24,733 nt of DNA, from positions 1 to 24,733 of IMG/VR virus record IMGVR_UViG_3300043420_000413, one strand, 5' to 3'. Positions 13,614 to 20,110 of this stretch are shown here, piece after piece. Origin of the DNA: a virus. Below the pieces are notes generated by a model. The model saw nothing but the letters and a program-made list of their open reading frames with translations. It had not been told where the DNA came from and searched no databases. Made by a program: the position numbers and the translations under genes. Position 1 is the first letter of the stretch. Every line of letters begins with the position of its first letter.

Positions 13614-15259
13614 GCGACCTGTTCCGTATCGCTCAAGAGTTCACCTCGCAGCCTGCGACTATCCGTGCCCGGTTCGGTGAGGTGGTGTCTGTCAACGCCG
13701 ACCACACCATCAATGTGCTTGTCGGTGGGACGGTCACGGACGCGCAAGCGGAGGCTGGCCCATCATCGCTTGGTTCCGCTATCACCGCGTCCGGGGGGAC
13801 GGTCGGGACCGCGACGATTGACGGGGTGGAGTACACGACCCACACCTACACGACGAACGGGACGCTGACGGTTTCCGGTGGGGTGAACGCAGAGCTGGAG
13901 TTCCTGCTGGTCGGTGGTGGTGGTGGCGGTGGTGCGGCGAAGACCGCGACGACCGGCGGTGGTGGCGGTGGCGGTGAGGTGGTGCTGTCCTCGCTGCAAT
14001 GGACTTACGATCCTGATGCTGGCCCTGCCGATTTCCTTGTGACGATTGGTGCTGGTGGCACGGCAGGCACCATCGTTTCTACCAATGCTGCGCGTGGCGG
14101 TGCTGGCGGCGACACTTTCGTTGATGTTCCCTTGACGGGCACTTTTGTCGCGTCGGGTGGTGCCGGTGGTGGTGCCGGTGGGATGTCTGCGCTGCTTGAC
14201 GGTGCTGATGGTGCGTCGGGTGGTGGTGGTGCGACGAACGGCCTGTCTGCCGGAACAGGCGGTGCGACGACAGCGACGGTCGGGTACGGGTCGCAGGGTG
14301 GGCGTGCAGGGTCGGCTGGTACTGCGGCGAACGCGCAGGCAGGTGGTGGCGGTGGTGGTGCCGGAGGTGAGGGCGGTTACGGCACGGGCAGGACTCTGAC
14401 CGTTTCGACCGGTGGTGCCGGTGGTGTCGGATTCCTCACCGATTTCGATGGGACTGCGGCGTACTACGCAGCCGGTGGTGGCGGTGCTGCGTTCGCGAGT
14501 CCCGGTGTCGGTGGTGAGGGTGGCGGCGGTGCCGGTGCGGATGGTTCTTCGTCGGCAGGTGCCGGGACGGCGAACACGGGTGGCGGTGGCGGCGGTGGCT
14601 ATTCGGGGAAGAGCGGCGCGGCTGGAGGTTCCGGTGTTGTTATCGCCCGGTACCTGACCACAATCGACACGGGTGTTGAGATCGACGAGGAGCTGCTGTC
14701 GAACGAGGTCGATGAGGTGCGGTACTTGGGGGCCGGTCGTCCTCTGCCGGGTCAGACGGTCCTGCTTCTTTCTGACGGCAAGGATTTGGTTGCGGTGGAT
14801 TCGCTGGCGCAGGCCGGTTCGACGGTGACGGTGCGGCGCTACCGGGACAGCGACCTTGCTGTGACCGGTTCGACCGATACGGCGGTTTCGTGGGGGACTG
14901 CTGTCGCGAACGACCTGCTCGGCATGGTGAAGACGGAGGTCGGTGAGGACTATTGGACGGAAGCCATCTTTGCGGTGCTTCCCGGCTGGTATCAGGCGGT
15001 CGGTGCGGTCCAATGGGAGAACGAAAACAACGATGTTGATGTGTGGGTTCTCCTGAATAACAGCACGATCCTTGCACGACAGACGGAGATGGTCGAATCG
15101 ACGCAGGTCGTGTATCAGCAGGTGACGACCCCGTCTTTCTACATGGATAGCGGTGATTTCGTGCGGCTGTATGTGAGGCATGACGGGGGTGTTGATGCCG
15201 ACATCGTGTATGTGTCGGAGTATCTGCCTAGTTTGACGCTGACCTATCTTGGGCCGTGA
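13610..15259 (+). CDS. glycine-rich tail-tip protein with C1q-like C-terminus
   Basis: A 549-residue protein with three parts. (a) A split OB-fold-like module: GEVVSVNADHTINVLVGG (23-40) resumes at VRYLGAGRPLPGQTVLLLSD (370-389) and ends DLVAVDSLA. (b) Between these, about 62-348, lies a glycine-rich domain that starts with a strand pair (VEYTTHTYTTNGTLTV), continues with poly-Gly runs and closes with GGSGVVIARY, the ending common to this widespread domain. (c) Residues 410-549 (AVSWGTAVANDLLGM, PGWYQAVGAVQWENENN, DSGDFVRLYVRH) look like a C1q/TNF-type jelly roll, often trimeric and ligand binding. It probably contributes to host recognition. The ATG overlaps the previous stop (ATGA). Confidence 0.75.
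   Translation: MSDLFRIAQEFTSQPATIRARFGEVVSVNADHTINVLVGGTVTDAQAEAGPSSLGSAITASGGTVGTATIDGVEYTTHTYTTNGTLTVSGGVNAELEFLLVGGGGGGGAAKTATTGGGGGGGEVVLSSLQWTYDPDAGPADFLVTIGAGGTAGTIVSTNAARGGAGGDTFVDVPLTGTFVASGGAGGGAGGMSALLDGADGASGGGGATNGLSAGTGGATTATVGYGSQGGRAGSAGTAANAQAGGGGGGAGGEGGYGTGRTLTVSTGGAGGVGFLTDFDGTAAYYAAGGGGAAFASPGVGGEGGGGAGADGSSSAGAGTANTGGGGGGGYSGKSGAAGGSGVVIARYLTTIDTGVEIDEELLSNEVDEVRYLGAGRPLPGQTVLLLSDGKDLVAVDSLAQAGSTVTVRRYRDSDLAVTGSTDTAVSWGTAVANDLLGMVKTEVGEDYWTEAIFAVLPGWYQAVGAVQWENENNDVDVWVLLNNSTILARQTEMVESTQVVYQQVTTPSFYMDSGDFVRLYVRHDGGVDADIVYVSEYLPSLTLTYLGP
13912..14635 (+). repeat. Gly-codon-rich low-complexity DNA (GGT/GGC runs)
   Basis: Runs of GGT and GGC codons, e.g. at 13912-13932, 13961-13978, 14154-14181, 14343-14370 and 14577-14600, encode the poly-Gly stretches of the tail-tip protein. 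The units are not arrayed at a fixed period. Such stretches are prone to slippage and recombination and can mislead assembly. Confidence 0.6.
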
Positions 15260-15269
15260 CGGGTAGAAT
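15239..15269 (+). promoter_or_regulatory. possible promoter before the receptor-binding candidate
   Basis: A good -10 box TAGAAT (15264-15269) lies 18 bases upstream of ATG 15288 in a short intergenic gap. The best upstream -35-like sequence is CTGACC (15239-15244), 19 bases away, which is weak. This would be an extra internal promoter in the tail operon. Confidence 0.35.
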
Positions 15270-15287
15270 CCTGCGTGGAGGTGTCTG

Positions 15288-15947
15288 ATGCCTAGCAATG
15301 TGACTCCGTACAACATCCCGGTTCCGGGTGAGCTTGATCCTGTTGATGTCCCTGCCGATTTGAATGCGATGGCGACGGCGGTCGGGACGGCGCTGGACGG
15401 CAAGCAGCCGTACGAGTATTACCGTCCTTCGTATGTGTCGGGCTACTACTATTCGACATGGTGCGGCATCTCTAATGTTGCCAGCACCCAAGACCGCATG
15501 ATTACGATGCCGTTTTGGGTTCACACGACGAACACCTTCGACCGCATCGGTTTGTATGTGACGGGTGCCGTTGGCGGCTCAACGATTCGGCTCGGCATCT
15601 ACTCGGACCTTGGGACAGAGCCGAAGCCGGATGCGCTGCTGCTAGATGCAGGAACTATCGACTCTTCATCTACTGGCGCGAAGGAAATCACTATCAGCGA
15701 AGCGTTGCCACAGGGTTTGTATTGGATGGCGGCAGTGGCGCAGGGCGGTCAGCCTTCGTTCCACATGTTGGGCAATAATGTCATGGGCATTCCGGGTCTG
15801 GCTGGGCTGGCTACCGACAGTATTTACACTAATACTGCGAACTCCAGCAACTGGCTGAGGGCAGGTGTGAGCGGCGCTTTGCCGGACCCGTCCGGTGTCA
15901 CGAGCATCAGCAACAACGCTCCGCGCATCTTTTTGAGGTCCGCATAA
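15288..15947 (+). CDS. tail-fibre-like / receptor-binding candidate
   Basis: A 219-residue protein. The N-terminal 35 residues (TPYNIPVPGELDPVDVPADL, then NAMATAVGTALD) are a typical short attachment segment of actinophage tail-tip proteins. Residues 70-155 form a beta-sandwich (RIGLYVTGAVGGSTIRLGIY ... LLLDAGTID ... KEITISEALPQGLYWMAAV) seen in small phage distal-tail proteins. The C-terminus is Ser/Asn-rich. It lies at the end of the tail-tip genes just before lysis, where receptor-binding proteins often sit. GGAGG at 15277-15281 supports ATG 15288. Function is inferred from position and pattern. Confidence 0.65.
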   Translation: MPSNVTPYNIPVPGELDPVDVPADLNAMATAVGTALDGKQPYEYYRPSYVSGYYYSTWCGISNVASTQDRMITMPFWVHTTNTFDRIGLYVTGAVGGSTIRLGIYSDLGTEPKPDALLLDAGTIDSSSTGAKEITISEALPQGLYWMAAVAQGGQPSFHMLGNNVMGIPGLAGLATDSIYTNTANSSNWLRAGVSGALPDPSGVTSISNNAPRIFLRSA

Positions 15948-16066
15948 TGGCTATCCACACCGTTACCGTGTACGGGGTCGGCGGCTACGACCCATCGCTT
16001 CCGAACAACAACATCGTCGAACAGTACGAGGTTGAAGTACCGGACGACCTGTTCAACGAGGACTGA
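15947..16066 (+). CDS. 39-aa hypothetical protein
   Basis: ATG at 15947 overlaps the previous TAA (TAATG), and 39 codons run to TGA 16064-16066. The peptide begins MAIHTVTVYGVGGYDPS and ends acidic (EVEVPDDLFNED). Tight coupling on both sides (the next ATG is three bases after the stop) and matching codon use support it as real. Function unknown; it may be a small tail-tip or chaperone partner of the preceding protein. Confidence 0.6.
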   Translation: MAIHTVTVYGVGGYDPSLPNNNIVEQYEVEVPDDLFNED

Positions 16067-16069
16067 CCG

Positions 16070-16384
16070 ATGCCGTGGTATCAGGTCGCTGCCGTCATCC
16101 TCGCCGCATCCGTCTCTCTGATCGTGGTCGGTAAGGCAGCAATCGAAGGTTTCACCCTTGCGGTCGCCTCTGTCATGTCCGACGAGATTCGCGACATCCA
16201 CCGGGCGCTTGACGAACTGGACCGGCAGAATGCCGTCAGGTTTGCATCGGTCGATAACGCGCTCGGGGAGATTCAGGCACAGTTCCAGCCGAACGGTGGC
16301 GAGTCTCAAGCCGACCGGCTCGCCCACCTCACCTCACAAATCGATGCTGTCGCTGCGAAACTGGATCGGATGTCCGGTGCCTGA
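16070..16384 (+). CDS. membrane protein, one TM segment plus coiled coil
   Basis: A 104-residue protein with one hydrophobic segment at 3-21 (WYQVAAVILAASVSLIVVG), a second mildly hydrophobic stretch (FTLAVASVM), then a charged helical region (IRDIHRALDELDRQNAVRFA, AHLTSQIDAVAAKLDRM) likely to form a coiled coil. It starts the three-gene membrane set upstream of the endolysin, so a lysis role (holin partner, antiholin or spanin-like) is plausible. No family is recognised with certainty. Confidence 0.65.
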   Translation: MPWYQVAAVILAASVSLIVVGKAAIEGFTLAVASVMSDEIRDIHRALDELDRQNAVRFASVDNALGEIQAQFQPNGGESQADRLAHLTSQIDAVAAKLDRMSGA

Positions 16385-16637
16385 CTTGCCACCGTGGCGA
16401 TACCGGCGCATCCTCGTCTACGCAGCATTCATCCTTGGTGTGCTGATGGTCGGTGTGGGTGTTTACGCCTTTTTCCTTTCGGAGGCAACCTTCGGGATAG
16501 CATCGGAACTGGTCGTCGGCGGTGTGGCCCTCATCAGCATCGTCCTGTCCGCATATGTCGGCGCAAGCACATGGCAAGACATCAACCTTTGGAAGCAACC
16601 GTCGCAACAGGAGGAACCGACCGATGAGTCTCTCTGA
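16377..16637 (+). CDS. two-TM membrane protein, holin candidate
   Basis: From GTG 16377 the product is 86 residues. A short basic N-terminus (PWRYRR) precedes TM1 (ILVYAAFILGVLMVGVGVYA), a short loop (SEATFGI) and TM2 (ELVVGGVALISIVLSAYVGA). The polar tail ends in EEPTDESL. The size and two-TM layout fit class II holins. The start overlaps the previous gene by eight bases; the ribosome site is weak, suggesting translational coupling. The open frame reaches back to 16158, but that would bury it in the previous gene. Which of the three membrane proteins is the actual holin cannot be decided. Confidence 0.65.
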   Translation: MPDLPPWRYRRILVYAAFILGVLMVGVGVYAFFLSEATFGIASELVVGGVALISIVLSAYVGASTWQDINLWKQPSQQEEPTDESL

Positions 16638-16926
16638 CCTTTGGGCATCTTTCGTCCGTACCGCTGTCCCGACCATTGTCGGTGCGCTGCTCGCCACCCG
16701 TATCGGGCCGTTCATCGATGTGGAGGCTGCGACTGCCGCGTTGACCGCCGGGTTCGCCATCATCTACTACGCCATCGTGCGTGTCCTTGAGATGGTCGGT
16801 GGCCCTGCGTTCGGATGGTTCCTTGGCCTTGCACGCCAGCCGGTCTACATCGAACTGCCGGACACCGGGGACATCGCTGCGGTGCCGGAGTGGGATCAGG
16901 CCGACGCTGACGGCGAGCCGCTTTGA
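16624..16926 (+). CDS. membrane protein, holin-like
   Basis: A 100-residue protein with two hydrophobic segments: RTAVPTIVGALLATRIGPFI (about 10-29) and ALTAGFAIIYYAIVRVLEMV (about 37-56), followed by GGPAFGWFLGLARQPVYIEL and an acidic tail. From memory this arrangement, including the 'W-x-LGLA.QP.Y' ending, recurs in small actinophage membrane proteins next to endolysins and often labelled holin. ATG 16624 is preceded by AGGAGG at 16609-16614. It lies two small genes upstream of the endolysin. Confidence 0.68.
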   Translation: MSLSDLWASFVRTAVPTIVGALLATRIGPFIDVEAATAALTAGFAIIYYAIVRVLEMVGGPAFGWFLGLARQPVYIELPDTGDIAAVPEWDQADADGEPL

Positions 16927-17045
16927 TTCCCTGCGCGCATTGCGTCGTGACGGGTGTCGCTTTGCGTCGCGGTCAGGAAGGTGACCTGCCGAAGATGAAG
17001 GTGCTGCTCGCGCAGGCAGAGCTCTACCGGAGGATGTGCGGATGA
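16923..17045 (+). CDS. 40-aa CxxC peptide between holin and endolysin
   Basis: A TTG start overlaps the holin-like stop (TTGA), and 40 codons end in a TGA that overlaps the endolysin ATG (ATGA). The peptide contains CAHC (4-7) and a C-terminal helix (KMKVLLAQAELYRRMCG). Continuous overlap with both neighbours and phage-like codon use support translation. The CxxC pair could bind metal in a dimer or be redox active. Without this ORF there would be a 115-base gap. Function unknown. Confidence 0.5.
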   Translation: MIPCAHCVVTGVALRRGQEGDLPKMKVLLAQAELYRRMCG

Positions 17046-17692
17046 ACTGGGCGACATGGGAGCGTGCGACCCGTGATGGTCGTGGGCCGCAGCCCGGTCT
17101 TCGTGCGCTTTGGTCGTGGCTGGACACCAACTATCCGGGCATCTACCGCTTCGGCGGCATCTATGTTTACAGGCCCGTCCGGGGCGGCACCTCGCTGTCG
17201 CTTCATGCGGAGGGCCGCGCCCTTGACGCGATGATTCGTCCGGTGAATGGGCGTGGCGACCGTCGCGGTTACGACGCGATTGAGCGCATCGGTCGGCACG
17301 GTTTGCGGCTGGGGATTCAGACGGTCATCTTCGACCGGACGATTTGGTCGCGGAAGAGTCCTGATGGTCGCAGGTACACCGGACAGAATCCTCATTACGA
17401 TCATTCGCATTGGGAGTGTGACCGGCGTGCTGCTGCGACGCTGACCGTTGAGGAAATCACCCGTGTGGTTGGTGGTGAGCTGCCGAAGCCGGTGCGCCGG
17501 ACGCTGCGTCTGACGGCCCCTCTGATGCGTGGTGCGGATGTGGCGCAGGCGCAGGCGGCGCTGGGCCGGGTGACCATCGATGGGGTGTTTGGTCCTGCGA
17601 CACGGGCACGGACGATTGCGTTTCAGCGTGCTTCCGGTCTTGACCCGGACGGGATTATCGGTCGGAAGACTTGGGCTGCGCTTGGTTTGTGA
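17042..17692 (+). CDS. endolysin: M15-like peptidase plus peptidoglycan-binding domain
   Basis: A 216-residue lysis enzyme. The N-terminal catalytic domain has SLSLHAEGRALD (51-62), the S-x-H-x6-D zinc motif of M15-type (VanY / L-alanyl-D-glutamate) peptidases with H55 and D62, and NPHYDHSHWE (116-125), which supplies the last His ligand (H121 or H123). Residues about 155-214 form a PG-binding-1 type domain (APLMRGADVAQAQAALG, TIDGVFGPATRARTIAFQ, GIIGRKTWAALG). No signal peptide, so holin-dependent release is expected. GGAGG at 17031-17035 supports ATG 17042; an in-frame GTG at 17036 abuts the ribosome site. It follows three membrane genes, completing a lysis cassette. Confidence 0.85.
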   Translation: MNWATWERATRDGRGPQPGLRALWSWLDTNYPGIYRFGGIYVYRPVRGGTSLSLHAEGRALDAMIRPVNGRGDRRGYDAIERIGRHGLRLGIQTVIFDRTIWSRKSPDGRRYTGQNPHYDHSHWECDRRAAATLTVEEITRVVGGELPKPVRRTLRLTAPLMRGADVAQAQAALGRVTIDGVFGPATRARTIAFQRASGLDPDGIIGRKTWAALGL

Positions 17693-17713
17693 GTCGCACC
17701 ACCCTGCTACTGT
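17685..17713 (+). promoter_or_regulatory. weak promoter between lysis and DNA modules
   Basis: A -10-like TACTGT (17708-17713) lies in the 48-base gap after the endolysin, with only a poor -35 (GTTTGT, 17685-17690). A few bases on, CCTGACCGAAGGGGC (17721-17735) resembles the core of the leaders at 7231 and 23703. The start of a new functional block makes a promoter likely here, but the boxes are weak. Confidence 0.35.
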
Positions 17714-17740
17714 CAGCGTCCCTGACCGAAGGGGCGATTG

Positions 17741-17968
17741 ATGGCAGACCTGCAAGCATTCCGTGATGCTCAAAAGCAGGTGTCTCATCCCGGCACGAGA
17801 GGCTGGTGGGAGATTGTTGACCTCACCGACGAGCAATGGGAACTCATCCATGCAGCGATGGACGAACCGGGAATCGTAGACCGCGCAATCTCCAAGGTTC
17901 TTGCCGACTGGGGATTCACCGTCTCTTACCATCAGATCGGGCACTACCGGAGGACGCGGCGTGGCTGA
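17741..17968 (+). CDS. small HTH-like DNA-binding protein
   Basis: A 75-residue protein. The C-terminal third, DRAISKVLADWGFTVSYHQI followed by GHYRRTRRG, has the shape of a helix-turn-helix with a basic recognition helix, as in small phage HTH proteins in which a domain reads 'AI.K.L...G..VS...I..YRR'. The middle (LTDEQWELIHAAMDEPGI) is a helical pair. It begins the DNA-processing region, so it could be a regulator or a terminase-type DNA recogniser. ATG 17741 is preferred over TTG 17738. Confidence 0.6.
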   Translation: MADLQAFRDAQKQVSHPGTRGWWEIVDLTDEQWELIHAAMDEPGIVDRAISKVLADWGFTVSYHQIGHYRRTRRG

Positions 17969-19151
17969 CCTGACACCGTTCATCGCGGCGCAGCGTGAGG
18001 TCTCCGAAGCGTCCCGACCGCGCCCGTCACATCCGACCGGATGGGAACCGGGCATCGACACCGCCAAGGGTGTCCTGACCGTGCAGGGCGGCGACCGTCC
18101 TCCGTCGGACTGGGCTGCCATCATCGCTGAACTGGGACTGCCCGACACCTTTGAGGTGGACGACACCCAGCCGGTGCAGGTCAGGTCTTGGGACGGCCCC
18201 GGCGGTCAGCGTCTCTACTACTACCGGGCGACCGTCCGACCTGCCGGAACGCCTGCCGCCCCGGACATCGACGCGCTCATCGCGCAGGTCAAGAAGGTCA
18301 AGCGGACACCTGCGCAGCCGTCCGGTGCCGACCGTGCGCTCGTCGTCGGCCTCGCGGACTGGCAGGCAGGCAAGGCAGACCACGGCGGTCCCGAAGCGCT
18401 ACTGGATCGGCTCTTCCGTCTCCGCGACGCGGTGCCGGAACGCATCCGCGAGTTGAAGCGTGCAGGCACACCTATCGACCGGCTGTATGTCATCGGGCTG
18501 GGCGACATGATTGAGAACTGCGGCAACGACCACTACGCGATGCAGGATTTCAACACGGGCCAGTCCGGTCTTGACCGTCGCACGCAGGTGAAACTGGTGC
18601 GTCGGATGCTGGTGGAGCTGCTGACGGCATGGGCACCGCTGGTTCCGATGATGGTCGTCGGCGCGGTCCCCGGCAATCATGGCGAGAACCGTCGGAACGG
18701 CAAGGCGTACACGACCTTTGAGGACAACGACGATCTTGCGGTGTTTGAGCAGGTCGGTGAGATTCTCGCGGCGAACCCGGTGTTCGACCATGTCAGGTTC
18801 GTGCTGGCTGATGGCGACATGAGCCTGACGCTGGATGTCGCTGGGGTGGTGTGCTGCTTCGTGCACGGGCATCAGTTCCGTGGGTCGGGTAGGCCGCAGC
18901 AGAAAGCGGAGGCGTGGTTGAAGGGGAAGATGGCGGCACGGCATCGTGCCGGGGACGCTGCCGTGCTTTGCTGGGGCCACTATCACCATCTTGTCGCGGT
19001 CGATGATGCGCGTTTCTATGTGCAGGCTCCGGCGTTGGACGGAGGTTCACGCTGGTTTGAGGAGGGCGGTGGCGCGCACACGAAGACGGGGACGGTGTCG
19101 TTCACCTGCAATGCTGACGAGGGCTGGGACAACCTGAAGGTGCTGCGATGA
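17961..19151 (+). CDS. calcineurin-like metallophosphoesterase
   Basis: A 396-residue enzyme. The phosphoesterase domain begins near 125: VVGLADWQAGK (D133, with Gln at 135 where His is usual), GLGDMIENCGNDHY (D182), GAVPGNHGE (N239, H240), CCFVHGHQF (H302, H304) and CWGHYHH (H340, H342, H343), the ordered metal-binding motifs. Residues 1-115 form a separate N-terminal domain (PPSDWAAIIAELGLPDTFEV) seen in actinophage homologues. Such phage proteins are often labelled SbcD-like DNA exonucleases, but a nuclease, a phosphatase or a nucleotidase is possible. GTG 17961 follows GGAGG at 17949-17953 and overlaps the HTH gene. The exonuclease and annealing genes lie downstream. Confidence 0.8.
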   Translation: MADLTPFIAAQREVSEASRPRPSHPTGWEPGIDTAKGVLTVQGGDRPPSDWAAIIAELGLPDTFEVDDTQPVQVRSWDGPGGQRLYYYRATVRPAGTPAAPDIDALIAQVKKVKRTPAQPSGADRALVVGLADWQAGKADHGGPEALLDRLFRLRDAVPERIRELKRAGTPIDRLYVIGLGDMIENCGNDHYAMQDFNTGQSGLDRRTQVKLVRRMLVELLTAWAPLVPMMVVGAVPGNHGENRRNGKAYTTFEDNDDLAVFEQVGEILAANPVFDHVRFVLADGDMSLTLDVAGVVCCFVHGHQFRGSGRPQQKAEAWLKGKMAARHRAGDAAVLCWGHYHHLVAVDDARFYVQAPALDGGSRWFEEGGGAHTKTGTVSFTCNADEGWDNLKVLR

Positions 19152-19294
19152 GCGTGACAACCGTGGATGATTTCGGCTGCCTGTGGTGCGGTCGCGACAT
19201 CAGCGAGACTGATCGGTACTACCCGGCGTGCAGCATCGGCTGCCAAAACGCGCTGATGCGTGACGACAGTTGGTGGCTTGATGACGAAGCCTGA
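19148..19294 (+). CDS. 48-aa zinc-ribbon-like protein
   Basis: ATG at 19148 overlaps the phosphoesterase stop (ATGA); 48 codons run to TGA 19292-19294. Four cysteines, CLWC (11-14) and CSIGC (28-32), with 13 residues between the pairs, could hold one zinc. The tail is acidic and aromatic (DDSWWLDDEA). It overlaps the next gene by 14 bases. Mini zinc ribbons are common in phage early regions as DNA-binding or protein-adaptor modules; the role is unknown. Confidence 0.65.
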   Translation: MSVTTVDDFGCLWCGRDISETDRYYPACSIGCQNALMRDDSWWLDDEA

Positions 19295-19604
19295 CGGTTT
19301 CCCGACGCAGGTCGCTATCGGCCCGTTCGTCTACACGGTCGATTGCGGCCCGAAGGCGACGCTGGAACTCGCACGCGACGGCGATTACGGCGACTGCGAC
19401 CAAGACCACCTGACCATCCGGGTGCGTGGCGATGTTGCTCCAGTCGTCATGTGGGAAACGCTTGCACACGAAACGATTCATGCGGCGTGGGCGCAGACAC
19501 CCCTTCCGGCGATGCTGTCGCAGGAGCAGGAGGAGCAGGTCGTTCGGGCGCTGACACCGATCCTGTTTGCGGTTTGGGGATGTCGTCCCGGTCAGGTAGG
19601 ATGA
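19281..19604 (+). CDS. mini-zincin: HExxH metallopeptidase-like protein
   Basis: A 107-residue protein. WETLAHETIHAAW (58-70) contains HETIH, the zincin active-site motif HExxH with E64 as the general base. Acidic residues in QEQEEQVVRAL (81-91) could supply the third ligand, as in other compact phage zincin-like proteins. A short beta-rich N-terminal part (FVYTVDCG, LTIRVRGD) precedes. ATG 19281 is chosen over an upstream GTG 19260 because it has GGTGG upstream and limits overlap with the zinc-ribbon gene. The substrate is unknown; peptide cleavage has rarely been shown for such small members. Confidence 0.65.
   Translation: MTKPDGFPTQVAIGPFVYTVDCGPKATLELARDGDYGDCDQDHLTIRVRGDVAPVVMWETLAHETIHAAWAQTPLPAMLSQEQEEQVVRALTPILFAVWGCRPGQVG
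19574..19602 (+). promoter_or_regulatory. promoter before the small-HTH operon
   Basis: TTGGGG (19574-19579), 17-base spacer, TAGGAT (19597-19602). The spacing is ideal and the -10 fits TANNNT. It overlaps the last codons of the zincin gene and lies just upstream of the long hairpin at 19609-19680. Transcripts from here would start inside or just before that hairpin. Confidence 0.5.
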
Positions 19605-19608
19605 CGCT

Positions 19609-19680
19609 TGGTGGGGGGGAGGCTCGCCCTACGGCCCGTCTCCCCGGAAAGGCTTGAGCATCCCCTTCTCCCCCCCACCA
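19609..19680 (+). terminator. long-stem structured leader (13-bp G/C-tract stem)
   Basis: TGGTGGGGGGGAG (19609-19621) pairs perfectly with CTCCCCCCCACCA (19668-19680), closing a 46-base internal region that itself folds: GCTC (19622-19625) with GAGC (19656-19659), GCC with GGC, and a small ACG-CGT pair. The region holds no gene. It sits between a promoter and the ribosome site GGAGG (19689-19693) of the next gene. It may be a terminator for upstream transcription, an attenuator or another cis-acting RNA; no T-run follows. Confidence 0.55.
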
Positions 19681-19697
19681 CATCTTTCGGAGGGAAC

Positions 19698-19886
19698 ATG
19701 GCGAGGCTGCGCGACGCTGTCGAACTGCTCATCCAAGAGCGCACGAAGCACGGAAACCTGATGTCCTACCTGATGGCACGCCGCCACGACGGCATCACGC
19801 TGCGTGGCATCTCGTCGGAACTCTACGACCTGACCGGCCTTGCCATCTCCCACGAATCCGTCAGAGCATGGATTGAGGAGGGCTAG
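19698..19886 (+). CDS. small HTH protein
   Basis: A 62-residue protein. After an N-terminal helix (ARLRDAVELLIQERTKHGNL) a likely helix-turn-helix follows: GITLRGISSELYDLTGLAIS then HESVRAWIEEG, with the 'TG..IS.ESVR.W' recognition segment typical of phage and transposase HTHs. ATG 19698 has GGAGGG four bases upstream; the upstream in-frame extension reads through the structured leader and is rejected. The strong leader suggests regulated expression, perhaps of a regulator. Confidence 0.68.
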   Translation: MARLRDAVELLIQERTKHGNLMSYLMARRHDGITLRGISSELYDLTGLAISHESVRAWIEEG

Positions 19887-20102
19887 ATGGAGTACAGCCC
19901 GATGGAATCGGAGTCGCGCCGCGAGTCTGCCGTCATCGAACGGGCAGCACGCGCCGATATGCAGGCCGACATGGATCGGATGCGCGCCCAGTTGGTGAAG
20001 GCAGAGGCGACTGTCGCAGCTCTACGGCAGGATGTGCGTCTGCTGGAAGCGACCATCGCAGAGTACGAACGGCTGGAACGGCAAGCATCGACCGACGAGT
20101 AG
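19887..20102 (+). CDS. small coiled-coil protein
   Basis: A 71-residue acidic protein whose ATG directly follows the previous TAG. From about residue 12 to 66 it is a single helix with heptad spacing (DMDRMRAQLVKAEATVAALR, VRLLEATIAEYERLERQ), so probably a dimeric coiled coil. No other domain. It lies between the HTH and the exonuclease gene; it may be a partner of either. The ribosome site is weak and coupling likely. Confidence 0.6.
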   Translation: MEYSPMESESRRESAVIERAARADMQADMDRMRAQLVKAEATVAALRQDVRLLEATIAEYERLERQASTDE

Positions 20103-20110
20103 GAGACGAC

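Noticed and set aside
13912-14635. GGT/GGC-rich runs as a CRISPR or tandem repeat array
   Set aside because: No constant unit or spacer length; the runs are simply glycine codons of one protein.
13610-15947. Diversity-generating retroelement acting on tail-tip genes
   Set aside because: No reverse transcriptase gene and no template/variable repeat pair seen in the window.
17693-17740. tRNA or other stable RNA gene in the gaps of the window
   Set aside because: Gaps are short; none shows a cloverleaf, a T-arm motif or a 3' CCA context.
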